This document shows, piece by piece, positions 39,267 through 48,716 of a stretch of DNA of 64,000 bases. Source of the DNA: Paenibacillus sp. FSL H7-0357 (GTDB lineage Bacteria > Bacillota > Bacilli > Paenibacillales > Paenibacillaceae); assembly GCF_000758525.1 (NCBI RefSeq), contig NZ_CP009241.1:5394001-5458000 (forward strand). Reading direction: 5' to 3'. A program made the translations under genes and the position numbers. How positions within the stretch are numbered: position 1 is the stretch's first letter; each line of letters opens with the position of its first letter. The notes below the pieces were generated by a model. That model searched no databases, was not told where the DNA came from, and saw only the letters and a program-made list of their open reading frames with translations.

Positions 39267-40124
39267 CTATTCCAGGCCGCGGCGGCGTTTGGCCGCTATC
39301 AGCGTGTTGCTCATCAGCATGGTGATTGTCATTGGCCCCACTCCACCCGGTACTGGTGTAATGTATCCGGCAACTTCCTTGGCGCTCTCATAATCGACAT
39401 CACCGGCAAGCTTGCCGTTATCCAGACGGTTCATCCCGACGTCAATCACAACCGCACCGGGCTTGACATAAGATCCGTCAATAAAGTTGGCCCGGCCGAT
39501 GGCTACCACCAAAATGTCTGCCTGGCGGCTAAGCTCAGCGATGTTCGCGGTGCGCGAATGGCACATTGTTACCGTTGCGTTCTCACGCTGCAGCAGCAGT
39601 GAGACCGGTTTGCCGACGATATTGCTGCGCCCGATGACTACAGCATGTTTGCCTGACAATTCAGTGCCGGTACGTTTAATCAGCTCGATGACTCCGGCAG
39701 GCGTACAAGGAAGCAGACTGTCATCGCCGATGACCAAATTGCCGACATTGATAGGATGGAAGCCGTCAACATCTTTCTCCACGGAAATGGCGTCAATGAC
39801 CGCCTTCTCCTCAATATGCTTCGGAAGCGGCAGCTGAACCAGAATTCCGTCAATATCATCACGGCTGTTCAGCTCTGCCACCAGCTTCAGAAGCTCTTCC
39901 TCGGAAGTGGAGGCATCCAGCCTGTGGACTTCCGAATGGAAGCCAAGCTGGGTGCTGGATTTCTCTTTATTGCGGACATACACCTGAGAAGCCGCATCTT
40001 CACCGACAAGAACGACAGCAAGACCGGGCTTCACGCCGCGTTCGGCCAGTCCGGTAACCTCCCGGGCAATGTCGATACGAATTTCGTCGGATACCTGTTT
40101 ACCGCTGATGATTGCTGCTGTCAT
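39267..40124 (-). CDS. folD: Bifunctional methylenetetrahydrofolate dehydrogenase/cyclohydrolase
   Basis: FolD makes 10-formyl-THF in one-carbon metabolism. The active-site Tyr-x-x-x-Lys is in VYVRNKEKS near residue 52. The family signatures are visible: [16 protein letters not shown], then [10 protein letters not shown] and the NADP-binding loop [17 protein letters not shown], and the C-terminal [20 protein letters not shown] block ([12 protein letters not shown]). Length 285 aa. AAGGGGAGAGACTTAC precedes the ATG. It lies between nusB and xseA, as in Bacillus. Confidence 0.97.
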   Translation of the reverse strand: MTAAIISGKQVSDEIRIDIAREVTGLAERGVKPGLAVVLVGEDAASQVYVRNKEKSSTQLGFHSEVHRLDASTSEEELLKLVAELNSRDDIDGILVQLPLPKHIEEKAVIDAISVEKDVDGFHPINVGNLVIGDDSLLPCTPAGVIELIKRTGTELSGKHAVVIGRSNIVGKPVSLLLQRENATVTMCHSRTANIAELSRQADILVVAIGRANFIDGSYVKPGAVVIDVGMNRLDNGKLAGDVDYESAKEVAGYITPVPGGVGPMTITMLMSNTLIAAKRRRGLE

Positions 40125-40169
40125 GTAAGTCTCTCCCCTTTTGTCTGATTAAGATGTAAATAGAATACT

Positions 40170-40619
40170 TTAAAGGTCTGCTTTGAGCGTATCAATCTCC
40201 TGAATCATCTTGCCGAGTACGCCATTGACGAACTTGCCGGAATCGTCCGTACCGAAGTGCTTAGCCAGATCAATCGCCTCATTGACGGCAACCTTAGCCG
40301 GCACATCATTGGCAAATACCATTTCGAACGTGGCCAGGCGCAGAATCTGCCGGTCCACCCGCGACAGGCGGCTCATCTGCCAGCCTTTAAGATAATGCTC
40401 AAGCATATCGTCGATCGCAACCTTATGCTCCCATACGCCATTCACGTGCATAACGACATACGCCTTCAATTCAATTTCGTCTGTGATGACACGTTCAGTC
40501 TCATTCTCTTCCGAAGCTTCCTCAATCAGCATCTCCACGGCTTCCGCACTGTCTACGTCATTCATTTCCATCTGGTACAGGCTTTGGACAATAATCTCTC
40601 TCGCTAAACGTCTTTTCAT
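40170..40619 (-). CDS. nusB: Transcription antitermination factor NusB
   Basis: Helical RNA-binding factor that with NusE (S10) supports rRNA antitermination. Opens with MKRRLAREIIVQSLYQMEMN and closes with the conserved AVNEAIDLAKHFGTDDSGKF and VNGVLGKM. 149 aa. GTAGGAGGAAACAC precedes the ATG. It is first in the nusB-folD-xseA-xseB-ispA-dxs-tlyA cluster. Confidence 0.95.
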   Translation of the reverse strand: MKRRLAREIIVQSLYQMEMNDVDSAEAVEMLIEEASEENETERVITDEIELKAYVVMHVNGVWEHKVAIDDMLEHYLKGWQMSRLSRVDRQILRLATFEMVFANDVPAKVAVNEAIDLAKHFGTDDSGKFVNGVLGKMIQEIDTLKADL

Positions 40620-40688
40620 GTGTTTCCTCCTACAATCTGATCTCGCATTTTATGTTACACTGCCATGTTTCCACACCAGTCTGTCGCG

Positions 40689-40866
40689 TTGCATTTCGTA
40701 CAATTATTTTAAGCTAAATCAAGCAAATTCTATCCCTAATTGTATTTCGTACAATTAAAAATCAAAAAAAGTTCTTTTCCGTGTTTACTTCTGTATTTAA
40801 TTGTACGAAATACAGTTAAAAAAACTTTTAAGACCAATACTGCAATTTTAAATGCACAAAATGCAA
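40689..40866. repeat. Four copies of a TTGTA-N5-TACAA-like dyad
   Basis: Units at 40689-40706 and 40740-40757 read TTG(C/T)ATTTCGTACAATTA in plus orientation; inverted units lie at 40798-40814 (TAATTGTACGAAATACA) and 40849-40866 (a more diverged TGCA-TTTTG-TGCA version). They fill the AT-rich gap upstream of nusB. No gene is visible in 40620-41076. Confidence 0.65.
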
Positions 40867-41076
40867 TTAAACAAGCGCAAAACTTCATTTTACATTAGTT
40901 AAATAAGCCTGTGGCCTAATCTCAACTACTAGCCAGAGCTAATTGAGCTTACTGCTGCGGGCAAATCCCACAATGTTCCAGCCGATTACCGCCAAAAAAA
41001 CCGCACAGCCCTTCTTCCGGCAAAACAGGCAACTCTAACGAACGGGTTCCAGCTCCGGGAGAAAGACTATAGCGGT

Positions 41077-41322
41077 TCACTTGAAGGGACGCCAGCGTCC
41101 GGACAGCCGCGCTACGAGTTCCTGCCACTGAAACAGGGGACCCTGTGCGGTATCCTTTCTTTTGCCGAACGTATATCCGATGAACACTACCAGTGCAAAG
41201 AACAGCATATCCCAAAAACCGCTAATCAAATAAATCAATCCGAGAACGATGCCGAAGGTGACTCCGGCAATTCTACCCCCGTGACTTTCCCATACTTCTC
41301 TCCAGAACATAGGGAAACTCAC
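41077..41322 (-). CDS. DUF2273 family small membrane protein
   Basis: Two hydrophobic segments with a short basic tail (GGRIAGVTFGIVLGLIYLIS, MLFFALVVFIGYTFG) match the DUF2273 family, which travels with AmaP and Asp23. Function unknown. 81 aa. It starts two bases after the amaP stop, so it is coupled. This trio is the alkaline shock envelope cluster. Confidence 0.85.
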   Translation of the reverse strand: MSFPMFWREVWESHGGRIAGVTFGIVLGLIYLISGFWDMLFFALVVFIGYTFGKRKDTAQGPLFQWQELVARLSGRWRPFK

Positions 41323-41324
41323 CT

Positions 41325-41864
41325 CTATTCCACTCGACTTTTGAAGCTTGGAGACTGAGTAAGGTTGGCAATATATACAGAAACGTCAGCAACCGGAATC
41401 CCGGTCGTTTCCTGCACGAATTCATGCACCTGGCGCTGCACTTCTGTTGTAAGCAGCGGAAGGGAATGCTCGCCGTCCACCACTGCACGGATCATAATTT
41501 CAAGACCGGCCTGTGAAACGCGAATGCGCGATTTCAAATCCCTGATCCCTTTTACTTTACCGGCAGCCTTGAGGCTCAGATTCTCAATGGTCTCTATAGA
41601 GATCTGAATATCCCCATACTCCGTGCGCTGATCCACCGAAGGCATCGAGGCGCGGTCCCGGCGCAAAGAAATGTAGAAGAAACGGATGCTGAGCAAGAAC
41701 AGGATAACAGCCACGGCAATTACGGTTATATACGCTGCAGGGTCATCTGGAATCTCCAGCGTATCCGGAATAGCGCCGCTTAAGAGGAGGATGGCAATTA
41801 CTGATAATATTCCGATACTTAAGCTGTACAGAAACAGCAGAAGTCTGTCCAAAATTTTTGCCAC
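41325..41864 (-). CDS. amaP: Alkaline shock response membrane anchor AmaP
   Basis: Anchors Asp23 to the membrane. Two N-terminal transmembrane segments (residues ~6-30 and ~45-65), then a small cytoplasmic domain similar to Asp23 (YGDIQISIETIENLSLKAAG ... VRDL-like KGIRDLKSRIRVSQAG) ending with the VADVSVYIANLTQ block. 179 aa. It lies between the DUF2273 gene and asp23. A hairpin at 41893-41920 lies before it. Confidence 0.88.
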   Translation of the reverse strand: MAKILDRLLLFLYSLSIGILSVIAILLLSGAIPDTLEIPDDPAAYITVIAVAVILFLLSIRFFYISLRRDRASMPSVDQRTEYGDIQISIETIENLSLKAAGKVKGIRDLKSRIRVSQAGLEIMIRAVVDGEHSLPLLTTEVQRQVHEFVQETTGIPVADVSVYIANLTQSPSFKSRVE

Positions 41865-41892
41865 GAGTCACATAACCTCCTTAAATTAGAGT

Positions 41893-41920
41893 AAACCCTC
41901 GACGGTGCTGTCGGGGGTTT
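41893..41920 (-). terminator. Attenuator-like hairpin between asp23 and amaP
   Basis: AAACCC(T)CGAC pairs with GTCG(G)GGGTTT around six bases; T-rich sequence follows on the minus strand. It may terminate part of the asp23 message. Confidence 0.5.
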
Positions 41921-41938
41921 ATGGAAGAACGCAGGCCC

Positions 41939-42355
41939 TTATTTCACGCGGAGAACCGCATCTGTATCTTCACTCTTGTCTGCAGTGTTGTTGTTTCTGA
42001 ACTGCACATCATGAATATGCACATTCACTTCCACAACGGTCAGACCTGTCATTGTCTCAATGGAACGTTTCACGTTGCGCTGAATTTCTGCAGCCACTTC
42101 AGGGAGACGGTTGCCGTACTCAATAATGACGGACACATCTACAGCCGCCTCACGTTGGCCAACCTCTACCTTAACGCCCTTGGACAGGTTCTTGCGTCCG
42201 AGAAGCTCCACGATTCCTCCGGCAAAGCCGCCGCTCATGCCAGCCACACCTTTAACTTCTACGGTTGCCAAACCTGCGATAACCTCGATCACTTCAGGAG
42301 CGATCTGGATCTCACCGATCTCCGTACGTTCGAATTCTGTCGGCAATGTACTCAT
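41939..42355 (-). CDS. asp23: Asp23/Gls24 family envelope stress protein
   Basis: Alkaline shock/cell envelope stress protein. The EIGEIQIAPEVIEVIAGLAT and VEVKGVAGMSGGFAGGIVEL blocks and the C-terminal GLTVVEVNVHIHDVQF match the family. 138 aa. Start is ATG at 42355: AAAGGTG lies ten bases upstream; the TTG at 42376 overlaps that site. It is upstream of amaP. Confidence 0.92.
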   Translation of the reverse strand: MSTLPTEFERTEIGEIQIAPEVIEVIAGLATVEVKGVAGMSGGFAGGIVELLGRKNLSKGVKVEVGQREAAVDVSVIIEYGNRLPEVAAEIQRNVKRSIETMTGLTVVEVNVHIHDVQFRNNNTADKSEDTDAVLRVK

Positions 42356-42472
42356 TTTGGACTTCACACCTTTCAATCAAAAAGTTGTTCACAATTTCAA
42401 GCGCCAAGCACGTCTCTTATTAAACATACTATATCATTTGCCGAACTTTATGACAAACAATGAGAAGCCGTC

Positions 42473-43816
42473 CTAAATTTCATACTCTTCGAGGAATTTG
42501 ATATCGAAATTGCCGTCCAGAAATACCGGGTGCTCCAGCAGCTTCTGATGGAAAGGAATTGTAGTATGTATGCCTTCCACGGCAAATTCAGCAAGCGCAC
42601 GCTTCATCTTCGCAATCGCTTCCTGGCGCGTAGGCGCCCAGACAATCAATTTGGCAATCATCGAGTCGTAGAAAGGTGAGATTGTATATCCCGGATAAGC
42701 TGCGCTGTCTACACGTACACCCAGTCCGCCCGGAGGCAGATAAAAGCCAATCTTGCCCGGTGAAGGCATGAAGTTACGCTCCGGATCCTCTGCATTAATA
42801 CGGCATTCAATGGACCAGCCGTTAATCACGATATCTTCCTGTGTAAAGGACAGCGGATTCCCTTCAGCCACAGAAATCATTTCCTTGATCAGGTCAACAC
42901 CCGTAACCATCTCCGTTACCGGATGCTCAACCTGAATCCGTGTATTCATCTCCATGAAATAAAACTGTCCGTCCGGACCCAGCAGAAACTCCAGTGTACC
43001 CGCTCCCGAGTAATTGACCGCCAGTGCGGCCCGCACTGCTGCTTGGCCCATAGCTTCGCGGATCTCCGGCGTAAGTACGGAGCATGGAGCTTCCTCCACC
43101 AGTTTCTGGCGGCGGCGCTGCACGGAGCAATCCCGTTCGCCTAGATGGACAACATTGCCGTGGTTATCGGCAATGATCTGAATCTCCACATGCTTCATGC
43201 CGGTCAGGAATTTCTCCAGGTACACGCCTGCATTGCCGAAAGCCTTCTGTGCTTCCTGCTGTGCGGCGGTAATCTGCTTCACGAGTGATTCCTCATCCTC
43301 GGCAATGCGGATGCCCTTGCCTCCGCCGCCTGCGGTAGCCTTTACGATAATCGGATATCCGATATCGCGGCCCAGCATAATAGCCTCCTCCACATCGCCC
43401 ACCAGCCCGTCAGAGCCGGGAATGATCGGCACGCCAGCCAGCTTCATCGTTTCCTTGGCTACAGCCTTGTCGCCCATACGCGTAATCGCGTCGGGGGACG
43501 GTCCGATGAAGGTTATATTGCAGGATCCGCAGATTTCTGCGAAATCGGCATTCTCAGCCAAAAAACCGTAGCCGGGATGAATGGCATCGCATTCAGTAAG
43601 CGTGGCTACACTCATAATATTTGTAAAATTCAGATAACTATCCTTCGACAGCATCGGGCCGATGCAGTAAGCTTCGTCAGCCAGCCGGACATGCAGTGAA
43701 TCCCGGTCAGGCTCCGAATAGACCGCCACGGTGGAAATGCCCAGTTCACGGCAGGCCCTGATAATGCGGACCGCGATTTCGCCGCGGTTGGCAATCAACA
43801 CTTTTTGAATGTTCAT
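42473..43816 (-). CDS. accC: Acetyl-CoA carboxylase, biotin carboxylase subunit
   Basis: Carboxylates the biotin of BCCP in fatty acid synthesis. ATP-grasp fold with the Gly-rich loop [15 protein letters not shown] (near 160), the biotin/bicarbonate site block [18 protein letters not shown] and the RIQVEH catalytic segment. ATG at 43816 is preceded by GGGAGGAAACGC; the frame reaches 43858 without support. 447 aa is normal. It follows accB. Confidence 0.96.
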   Translation of the reverse strand: MNIQKVLIANRGEIAVRIIRACRELGISTVAVYSEPDRDSLHVRLADEAYCIGPMLSKDSYLNFTNIMSVATLTECDAIHPGYGFLAENADFAEICGSCNITFIGPSPDAITRMGDKAVAKETMKLAGVPIIPGSDGLVGDVEEAIMLGRDIGYPIIVKATAGGGGKGIRIAEDEESLVKQITAAQQEAQKAFGNAGVYLEKFLTGMKHVEIQIIADNHGNVVHLGERDCSVQRRRQKLVEEAPCSVLTPEIREAMGQAAVRAALAVNYSGAGTLEFLLGPDGQFYFMEMNTRIQVEHPVTEMVTGVDLIKEMISVAEGNPLSFTQEDIVINGWSIECRINAEDPERNFMPSPGKIGFYLPPGGLGVRVDSAAYPGYTISPFYDSMIAKLIVWAPTRQEAIAKMKRALAEFAVEGIHTTIPFHQKLLEHPVFLDGNFDIKFLEEYEI

Positions 43817-43870
43817 GCGTTTCCTCCCAAAGTTTAACGAAGCTTGCAAGCTCCTCAAGTTCAGCGTGCT

Positions 43871-44380
43871 TTATTCCGGTTTCACCAGAAACAGCGGCTG
43901 GCCGTATTCCACAAGCTGGCCGTTCTCGGCAAGGACGGAGACGATCTCTCCGCGCACTTCAGCCTCCAGCTCATTCATCAGCTTCATCGCTTCAATAATG
44001 CAGACCGTTGATTTCTCGCTGACCCGGTCGCCGACATTAACAAAAGACGGGGTTTCCGGTGAAGCGGCACTATAGAAAGTCCCTACCATCGGTGAGACAA
44101 TTTTATGTAATGCGCCTTCAGCGGGTGAAGATGGCGGCTGCTGTGCAGCAGGGATCTCATAAACGGCCGTAGGTGCAACTTGCTGCGGACTTTGCGGCTG
44201 CGGTGCTTGCGTAAAGGGATAGCCATAAGGAGTCGCCTGTATTGCTGTTCCATCAGCTTCAGGGCGATCCGGTTTTCGAATAGCCAGCTTCATTCCTTCG
44301 CTTTCAATCTCCAACTCGTGTACGGAGGAGGTCTGGTCCAACAATTTAATCAATTCCTTAATTTCGCTTAACTTGAACAT
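43871..44380 (-). CDS. accB: Acetyl-CoA carboxylase, biotin carboxyl carrier protein
   Basis: BCCP: C-terminal biotinyl domain with the biotinylated Lys in EAMKLMNELEAEVRGEI; a Pro/Ala/Gln-rich linker (QPQSPQQVAPTAVYEIPAAQ) precedes it. 169 aa. AAGGAGTGAACTATTAA precedes the ATG. It lies downstream of the spoIIIA operon and upstream of accC, as in Bacillus. A terminator lies before it. Confidence 0.96.
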   Translation of the reverse strand: MFKLSEIKELIKLLDQTSSVHELEIESEGMKLAIRKPDRPEADGTAIQATPYGYPFTQAPQPQSPQQVAPTAVYEIPAAQQPPSSPAEGALHKIVSPMVGTFYSAASPETPSFVNVGDRVSEKSTVCIIEAMKLMNELEAEVRGEIVSVLAENGQLVEYGQPLFLVKPE

Positions 44381-44472
44381 TTAATAGTTCACTCCTTCAG
44401 CTTTCTCTCGAAGCCACTCTTCTGATACGGTCAAGATAACTTTATGTATTATATCACAAACGATAGAAATGG

Positions 44473-44501
44473 AAAGAGCCCGGGGTGCGCCCGGGCTCTT
44501 T
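44473..44501 (-). terminator. Terminator of the spoIIIA operon
   Basis: AAAGAGCCCGG pairs with CCGGGCTCTTT around a GC-rich loop (44473-44501), between the spoIIIAH stop and accB. It separates sporulation from fatty acid synthesis transcription. Confidence 0.75.
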
Positions 44502-44531
44502 CGGCATTTTCTTTGGTTTTCGACAGGCTGA

Positions 44532-45410
44532 TTATTGCTCGCTGACATATTGGACTCTGATCTTATCCTGGGAAACGCTTAGTTCCTTCATCACGAGATC
44601 CACGATTCCAACAGCTTGCTTCACATCCAGCTTCTCGCTCAGCACCACCACGGTATAAGCATCTCCGGATTCTTCTTTGACAATGGCTTCACCGTATTTT
44701 TTCTGCAGTTGCTCTTCAATTCCGGTGATTTTGGTTTCTTTTTCTTCAAGCTTGTTCAGCTGTTCATGGGCAACTGCGTTTTCGGCAGGGGTTTTGTCCA
44801 TGTCATTGATCAGGGCCAGCAAATCGTTGTAATTCTTCAGATTCTGCTGCTCGCGTTCATAGAGGTAGTTGTTGAACAGGCTGCTTGCAGAAACACTCTG
44901 GGAGGCTACCTCATCCAGAATTTCATCGTCGCCCTTGACTGGAGTTTTCTCTGTGGAAGCTGCTGCAGTATCTTTATCGGCTGCTGCGGTTTTCGAATCG
45001 CTTGATTTGTCGTCCTTTGCGGCCGCTGTCTTATCGGTGTCTTCACCTTTGGCATTCGCCGGCAGGGTGCTGTCATCTTTTACTGCGGTATCATCGTTGT
45101 CACCTTTCGCAGTGACAGTGCTGTCATCTGTGCTGTCATCAGCAGTGACAGCTGTGTTGTCGTCCGCTGTACCCTTTGTTCCGGCATCAGCAGTAACTGC
45201 ATCCTTTGTGTCCACTTCATTGATGACCAAGCCGTTATCCAGTACTGATGAATTCGCGCCAGTTTCCTTGAGGTTATCCACTTGAATACTTCCCGCTGTT
45301 TCCTGGGGGACCGAGGCCCCGGAGTCCTCTGTGAATAAATAGTATGCGGAAAGCACAACCATTAAGCTGAGCATGGATACCAACCAAATCGTTTGTCTGT
45401 TGCCCTTCAT
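44532..45410 (-). CDS. spoIIIAH: Stage III sporulation protein AH
   Basis: Mother-cell component of the feeding tube that pairs with SpoIIQ. One N-terminal transmembrane segment (VSMLSLMVVLSAYYLFTE), then an extended linker, and a C-terminal ring-forming domain (~190-292, with TGIEEQLQKKYGEAIVKEES and IVDLVMKELSVSQDKIR). The linker (~40-170) is Asp/Thr/Ala/Lys-rich and expands the protein to 292 aa, against about 218 in B. subtilis. GAGGAATAAAAA precedes the ATG. Confidence 0.93.
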   Translation of the reverse strand: MKGNRQTIWLVSMLSLMVVLSAYYLFTEDSGASVPQETAGSIQVDNLKETGANSSVLDNGLVINEVDTKDAVTADAGTKGTADDNTAVTADDSTDDSTVTAKGDNDDTAVKDDSTLPANAKGEDTDKTAAAKDDKSSDSKTAAADKDTAAASTEKTPVKGDDEILDEVASQSVSASSLFNNYLYEREQQNLKNYNDLLALINDMDKTPAENAVAHEQLNKLEEKETKITGIEEQLQKKYGEAIVKEESGDAYTVVVLSEKLDVKQAVGIVDLVMKELSVSQDKIRVQYVSEQ

Positions 45411-45446
45411 TTTTTATTCCTCCTCAAAGTTTGTGCATGTAATCAT

Positions 45447-46091
45447 TCACTGCTCCTGCTTGCGCGGCACTACGGATATGCGGTAGCTAGGCACGTTCAA
45501 ACCCTTCTCGACAGCCTCTTCAATCAATCCCCGGACGACTTTGTTCTCCGCTCCCTTGGCAACGACGAGAACGCCGCGCACCTGGGGTTTTATCCGTTTG
45601 GTTATAATCGGGGTTTCGTCGCCCGATTGGCTGTAGGTGACGATCTCGCCATCCCTTGTGTATTGTGTGGTGTGCCGTTTGCCTCCGTTGGCATCGGTCT
45701 CTTCGCTCTGCTGCTGGGAATCGTTCATATCCCGGACCACGACAATTTCTTCAGTAGAATCCACAGTGACCATAATATCGACCGTGCCTACACCAACGAT
45801 TTTCTCCAGAATTTCTTTCGTGCGGTTCTCCATTGCCAGCTCAATGCCATCAAATGAATTGGGAGTGCTCAATTCCCCCTGCTGCAGGGTCGCCTGCGAA
45901 CTCTCGCTTACCGGCGGTTCTCTTCCAGTGTTCTCGCTGTCCAGCTTTTTCACGTTCACGAAGGAGTTGAACAGCATAATTGCCGCACCCAGCAGTCCCA
46001 AAATAATCAGCCAGCGGAAGGTATGACTCCTTTTCGGACTGCCGGACCCGCCCCCTGCCCATTGCTCCAGTTTCTTCAGCCAATTGCCCAC
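45447..46091 (-). CDS. spoIIIAG: Stage III sporulation protein AG
   Basis: Ring-forming component of the SpoIIIA-SpoIIQ channel. A transmembrane segment (TFRWLIILGLLGAAIMLFNS) near residues 24-43 is followed by the YscJ/FliF-like ring-building domain (ENRTKEILEKIVGVGTVDIM, RGVLVVAKGAENKVVRGLIE). 214 aa. Start GTG at 46091 with GGAGGAGGG before it. Sits between AF and AH in the standard operon order. Confidence 0.93.
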   Translation of the reverse strand: MGNWLKKLEQWAGGGSGSPKRSHTFRWLIILGLLGAAIMLFNSFVNVKKLDSENTGREPPVSESSQATLQQGELSTPNSFDGIELAMENRTKEILEKIVGVGTVDIMVTVDSTEEIVVVRDMNDSQQQSEETDANGGKRHTTQYTRDGEIVTYSQSGDETPIITKRIKPQVRGVLVVAKGAENKVVRGLIEEAVEKGLNVPSYRISVVPRKQEQ

Positions 46092-46142
46092 TTCTTATCC
46101 CTCCTCCGGTTACCGGCGTATGCCGTATTGGTAGAGCTATAT

Positions 46143-46910
46143 TTATAATTTCTCGGCGCCGTTTTTACCGCCTTGAATATGGATCGCATCGCGGTCTAAA
46201 TTCCAGTTCTGCTCCAGCAGCTTGATGATCAATTCCTCATCGGTATTTGCACTGGGGCTGTCTTCAACCGATGTCCCGGCTTCCGTTCCAACCTCAGCTG
46301 CCTCTCCCTCTTCACCGCCCAGGCTAACCTGCACAGGTTCCACCGGCTGGATGATGATCGGCTCTGCTGTGCCTGCGCCATTGTCTGATTCCGCACCTGT
46401 ACCCCCAGCCTCCACTGCTCCAGCTGCTGCCGGCAGGGAGACGGTCACCGAAGAGATTAACGGAACCTCTTCACCGCCGCCCTCCCCGGGAGCCTTGCCC
46501 ATCCCAAGTGTTACGGTGACTTTCGCCCCGCCTACCCCTGTGCTGCCGGCAATCTGGTCTCTCATCTGCCCAGCCACCTCTTCGGCGGCCAGCTTCAGAC
46601 TTTGTTCCTTCGCTCCCGCAGCCAGCCTCCGCCCGTCCGCCAGGATTTTCTCCAGCGAGTCTGCCCCGTCACCTGCACCGGACAAAAGACCGCCGTGTTT
46701 CTCCTGCTGCACCATCGCCACACTCAGCTCTGCTGCAGCATCTCCTTTCAGAAAAGAGACGATCGGGCTCAGCATAGTAAGCAGGACCAGCAGGCTGAGC
46801 ACCAGCCTGGCATAACGCTCCATCGACTTGCTCGGAAGCAGCATTTCCACGAAGGCGGCCATCAGCACCACCAGAATGAGCTCCCGCAGCCATCCGCCCA
46901 ACCAGGTCAT
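46143..46910 (-). CDS. spoIIIAF: Stage III sporulation protein AF
   Basis: Two N-terminal transmembrane segments (ELILVVLMAAFVEMLLP and YARLVLSLLVLLTMLSPIV) then a long, Gly/Glu-rich soluble region that forms a ring component. 255 aa, longer than B. subtilis AF (about 206) because of a linker rich in Gly/Ala/Val (VSLPAAAGAVEAGGTGAE). GTAGGAGGTAGACA precedes the ATG. Confidence 0.9.
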   Translation of the reverse strand: MTWLGGWLRELILVVLMAAFVEMLLPSKSMERYARLVLSLLVLLTMLSPIVSFLKGDAAAELSVAMVQQEKHGGLLSGAGDGADSLEKILADGRRLAAGAKEQSLKLAAEEVAGQMRDQIAGSTGVGGAKVTVTLGMGKAPGEGGGEEVPLISSVTVSLPAAAGAVEAGGTGAESDNGAGTAEPIIIQPVEPVQVSLGGEEGEAAEVGTEAGTSVEDSPSANTDEELIIKLLEQNWNLDRDAIHIQGGKNGAEKL

Positions 46911-47006
46911 TGTCTACCTCCTACAAGTTTTCTTAGGACTGCATCGCAGAACTCACTTCGACAATACTCACTTCGGAGAAAAAACCGCTTTGAAGCTGTT
47001 CCCTAT

Positions 47007-48269
47007 TCACCTCATCATGACGGTGACATTGCCGGCCGTCAGCATGATCGTGACGGCCAGGAAGAACATCAGTGATACGGCGGCCAGCGCCGCGAATACA
47101 TAAATCATGCTTTTGCCGATCGTCTGCAGGCAGGTTACAATCGGTGTCTCGCCCAGCGGCTGCATGACTGCTGCGGCCACATTGTAGATCAGCGCGAGAA
47201 CCAGGATTTTGATCGCCGGAAAAGCACAAAGGAAGAGGATGATAATGACGCCCGACAACCCGATGGCATTCTTCACCAGCAGTGAGGCCGAGATCACCGT
47301 ATCGGTGGCGTCCGCGAACATTTTGCCGATAACCGGCACGAAATTCCCCGTAATGTATTTGGCGGCACGGATGGTCACCCCGTCCGTAACCGAGCTGGTG
47401 ATCCCCCTGACAGAAATGACTCCGAGGAACACCGTCAGCAGTACGCCGAGCAAGCCCGCTCCGATGTTGCGCAGCAGATTGGCCAGCTGGGTCAGCTTGT
47501 ATTTCTCGGACATTGCGCTCACCAGATGCAGCACCGCCGAGAAGAACAGCAGCGGGAACACGACGGTGTGGATGAGCGTGCCCACCGCATGGATCATGAA
47601 AACGATCAGCGGATGGGTAACCGACACCGTAACGATGTTGCCCATCGAAGCCAGAAGCGCGAAGAGCAGCGGGATCATCGCCATCATGAAATCGATCATC
47701 CGGTCGATGGCATCCTTGGCATAACCGATTGCGATATTGAAGCTGTTGACGGCGATGACCAGCACAACCATGTAACAGAGCATATAGGCGATTTTACTGA
47801 CTGATTTCCGTTCAAAAGCGGTCTGCAGCGTCTCCAGAATCATGCTGAGCACACTGACCATAACGATCGTCACCAGCAGCTTGCCGTTGTACAGCACCTC
47901 GTGCCACATGTAGGAGGTCAGTCCGGTCAGCACGCTTTTGAAGCTGAGTCCCTTCTCCCCCGGCAGCAGCATATCCATCAGCGAAGGAGTCTTCCCGTCC
48001 GGAAAAAATCCTCCGTAATCCTTCATCAGCTGGTCCCAGTACGACTCCACCTTGTCTGTCGGCAGACTTTGCATTTGCCCTTTCACCCACTGATCCACTG
48101 GAGAGGAAGTTCCTCCCTGGGTGGGTGAAGACGTTGGTGAGGTAATTGGCGCATTGGTTGGCGCAGCGGCTGTAGCCCGGGCGGTATCCGCACACCACAG
48201 AAACAGCAGGCAGGGCAGGAGCAGCAGCATTTTTAGTTTTGGCGGACGAAAAATACTGCGTTGACGCAT
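47007..48269 (-). CDS. spoIIIAE: Stage III sporulation protein AE
   Basis: Multi-pass membrane channel component. A signal-like N-terminus (MLLLLPCLLFLWCADTARA) and about six to eight hydrophobic segments (residues ~150-400, e.g. LLVTIVMVSVLSMILETLQ and VIIILFLCAFPAIKILVLAL). ATG at 48269 is preceded by GGGAGGAAAGGAT; the frame to 48314 has no support. 420 aa. Confidence 0.93.
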   Translation of the reverse strand: MRQRSIFRPPKLKMLLLLPCLLFLWCADTARATAAAPTNAPITSPTSSPTQGGTSSPVDQWVKGQMQSLPTDKVESYWDQLMKDYGGFFPDGKTPSLMDMLLPGEKGLSFKSVLTGLTSYMWHEVLYNGKLLVTIVMVSVLSMILETLQTAFERKSVSKIAYMLCYMVVLVIAVNSFNIAIGYAKDAIDRMIDFMMAMIPLLFALLASMGNIVTVSVTHPLIVFMIHAVGTLIHTVVFPLLFFSAVLHLVSAMSEKYKLTQLANLLRNIGAGLLGVLLTVFLGVISVRGITSSVTDGVTIRAAKYITGNFVPVIGKMFADATDTVISASLLVKNAIGLSGVIIILFLCAFPAIKILVLALIYNVAAAVMQPLGETPIVTCLQTIGKSMIYVFAALAAVSLMFFLAVTIMLTAGNVTVMMR

Positions 48270-48317
48270 ATCCTTTCCTCCCGCCTTTCTCTGGCTTTTT
48301 TTACTAAGGGTCACGGA

Positions 48318-48707
48318 TCAGGCGGGCAGGAGCTTCATCACCGTTTCGATAATAATGCTGATGATCGGTACGGCAAGCACCATGATCAGCACCTTGCCGG
48401 TCAGCTCGATTTTGGAGGCGATGGATTCCTGTCCGGCATCACGCACAATCTGCGCTCCAAACTCCGCGATATAGGAAATCCCGATGATTTTAAACACGGT
48501 TTTGAGATAGATCATTTCCATCCCGGAGGACTCCGCCACCCGCTCCAGCGTGCCCAGAATCGTGCCGATCTTGCCGATCAGGAACAGGAAGATCAGAATG
48601 CCTGCCGCAGTGGTCAGCAGAAAGGCGAACATGGGCTTTTGTTCCTTCAGAACAAGGATCAGAACCGTTGACAGGAGCCCTATTCCTACCACTTGAATGA
48701 TTTCCAT
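48318..48707 (-). CDS. spoIIIAD: Stage III sporulation protein AD
   Basis: Small membrane protein of the SpoIIIA complex with about four hydrophobic segments and the conserved ISYIAEFGAQIVRDAGQESIA block. 129 aa, normal. Adjacent to AC and AE. Confidence 0.93.
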   Translation of the reverse strand: MEIIQVVGIGLLSTVLILVLKEQKPMFAFLLTTAAGILIFLFLIGKIGTILGTLERVAESSGMEMIYLKTVFKIIGISYIAEFGAQIVRDAGQESIASKIELTGKVLIMVLAVPIISIIIETVMKLLPA

Positions 48708-48716
48708 AAGGCCTGC

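Noticed and set aside
40949..41215. 88-codon leftward frame overlapping DUF2273
   Set aside because: Shares bases with a clearly conserved family protein in another frame and has no family features.
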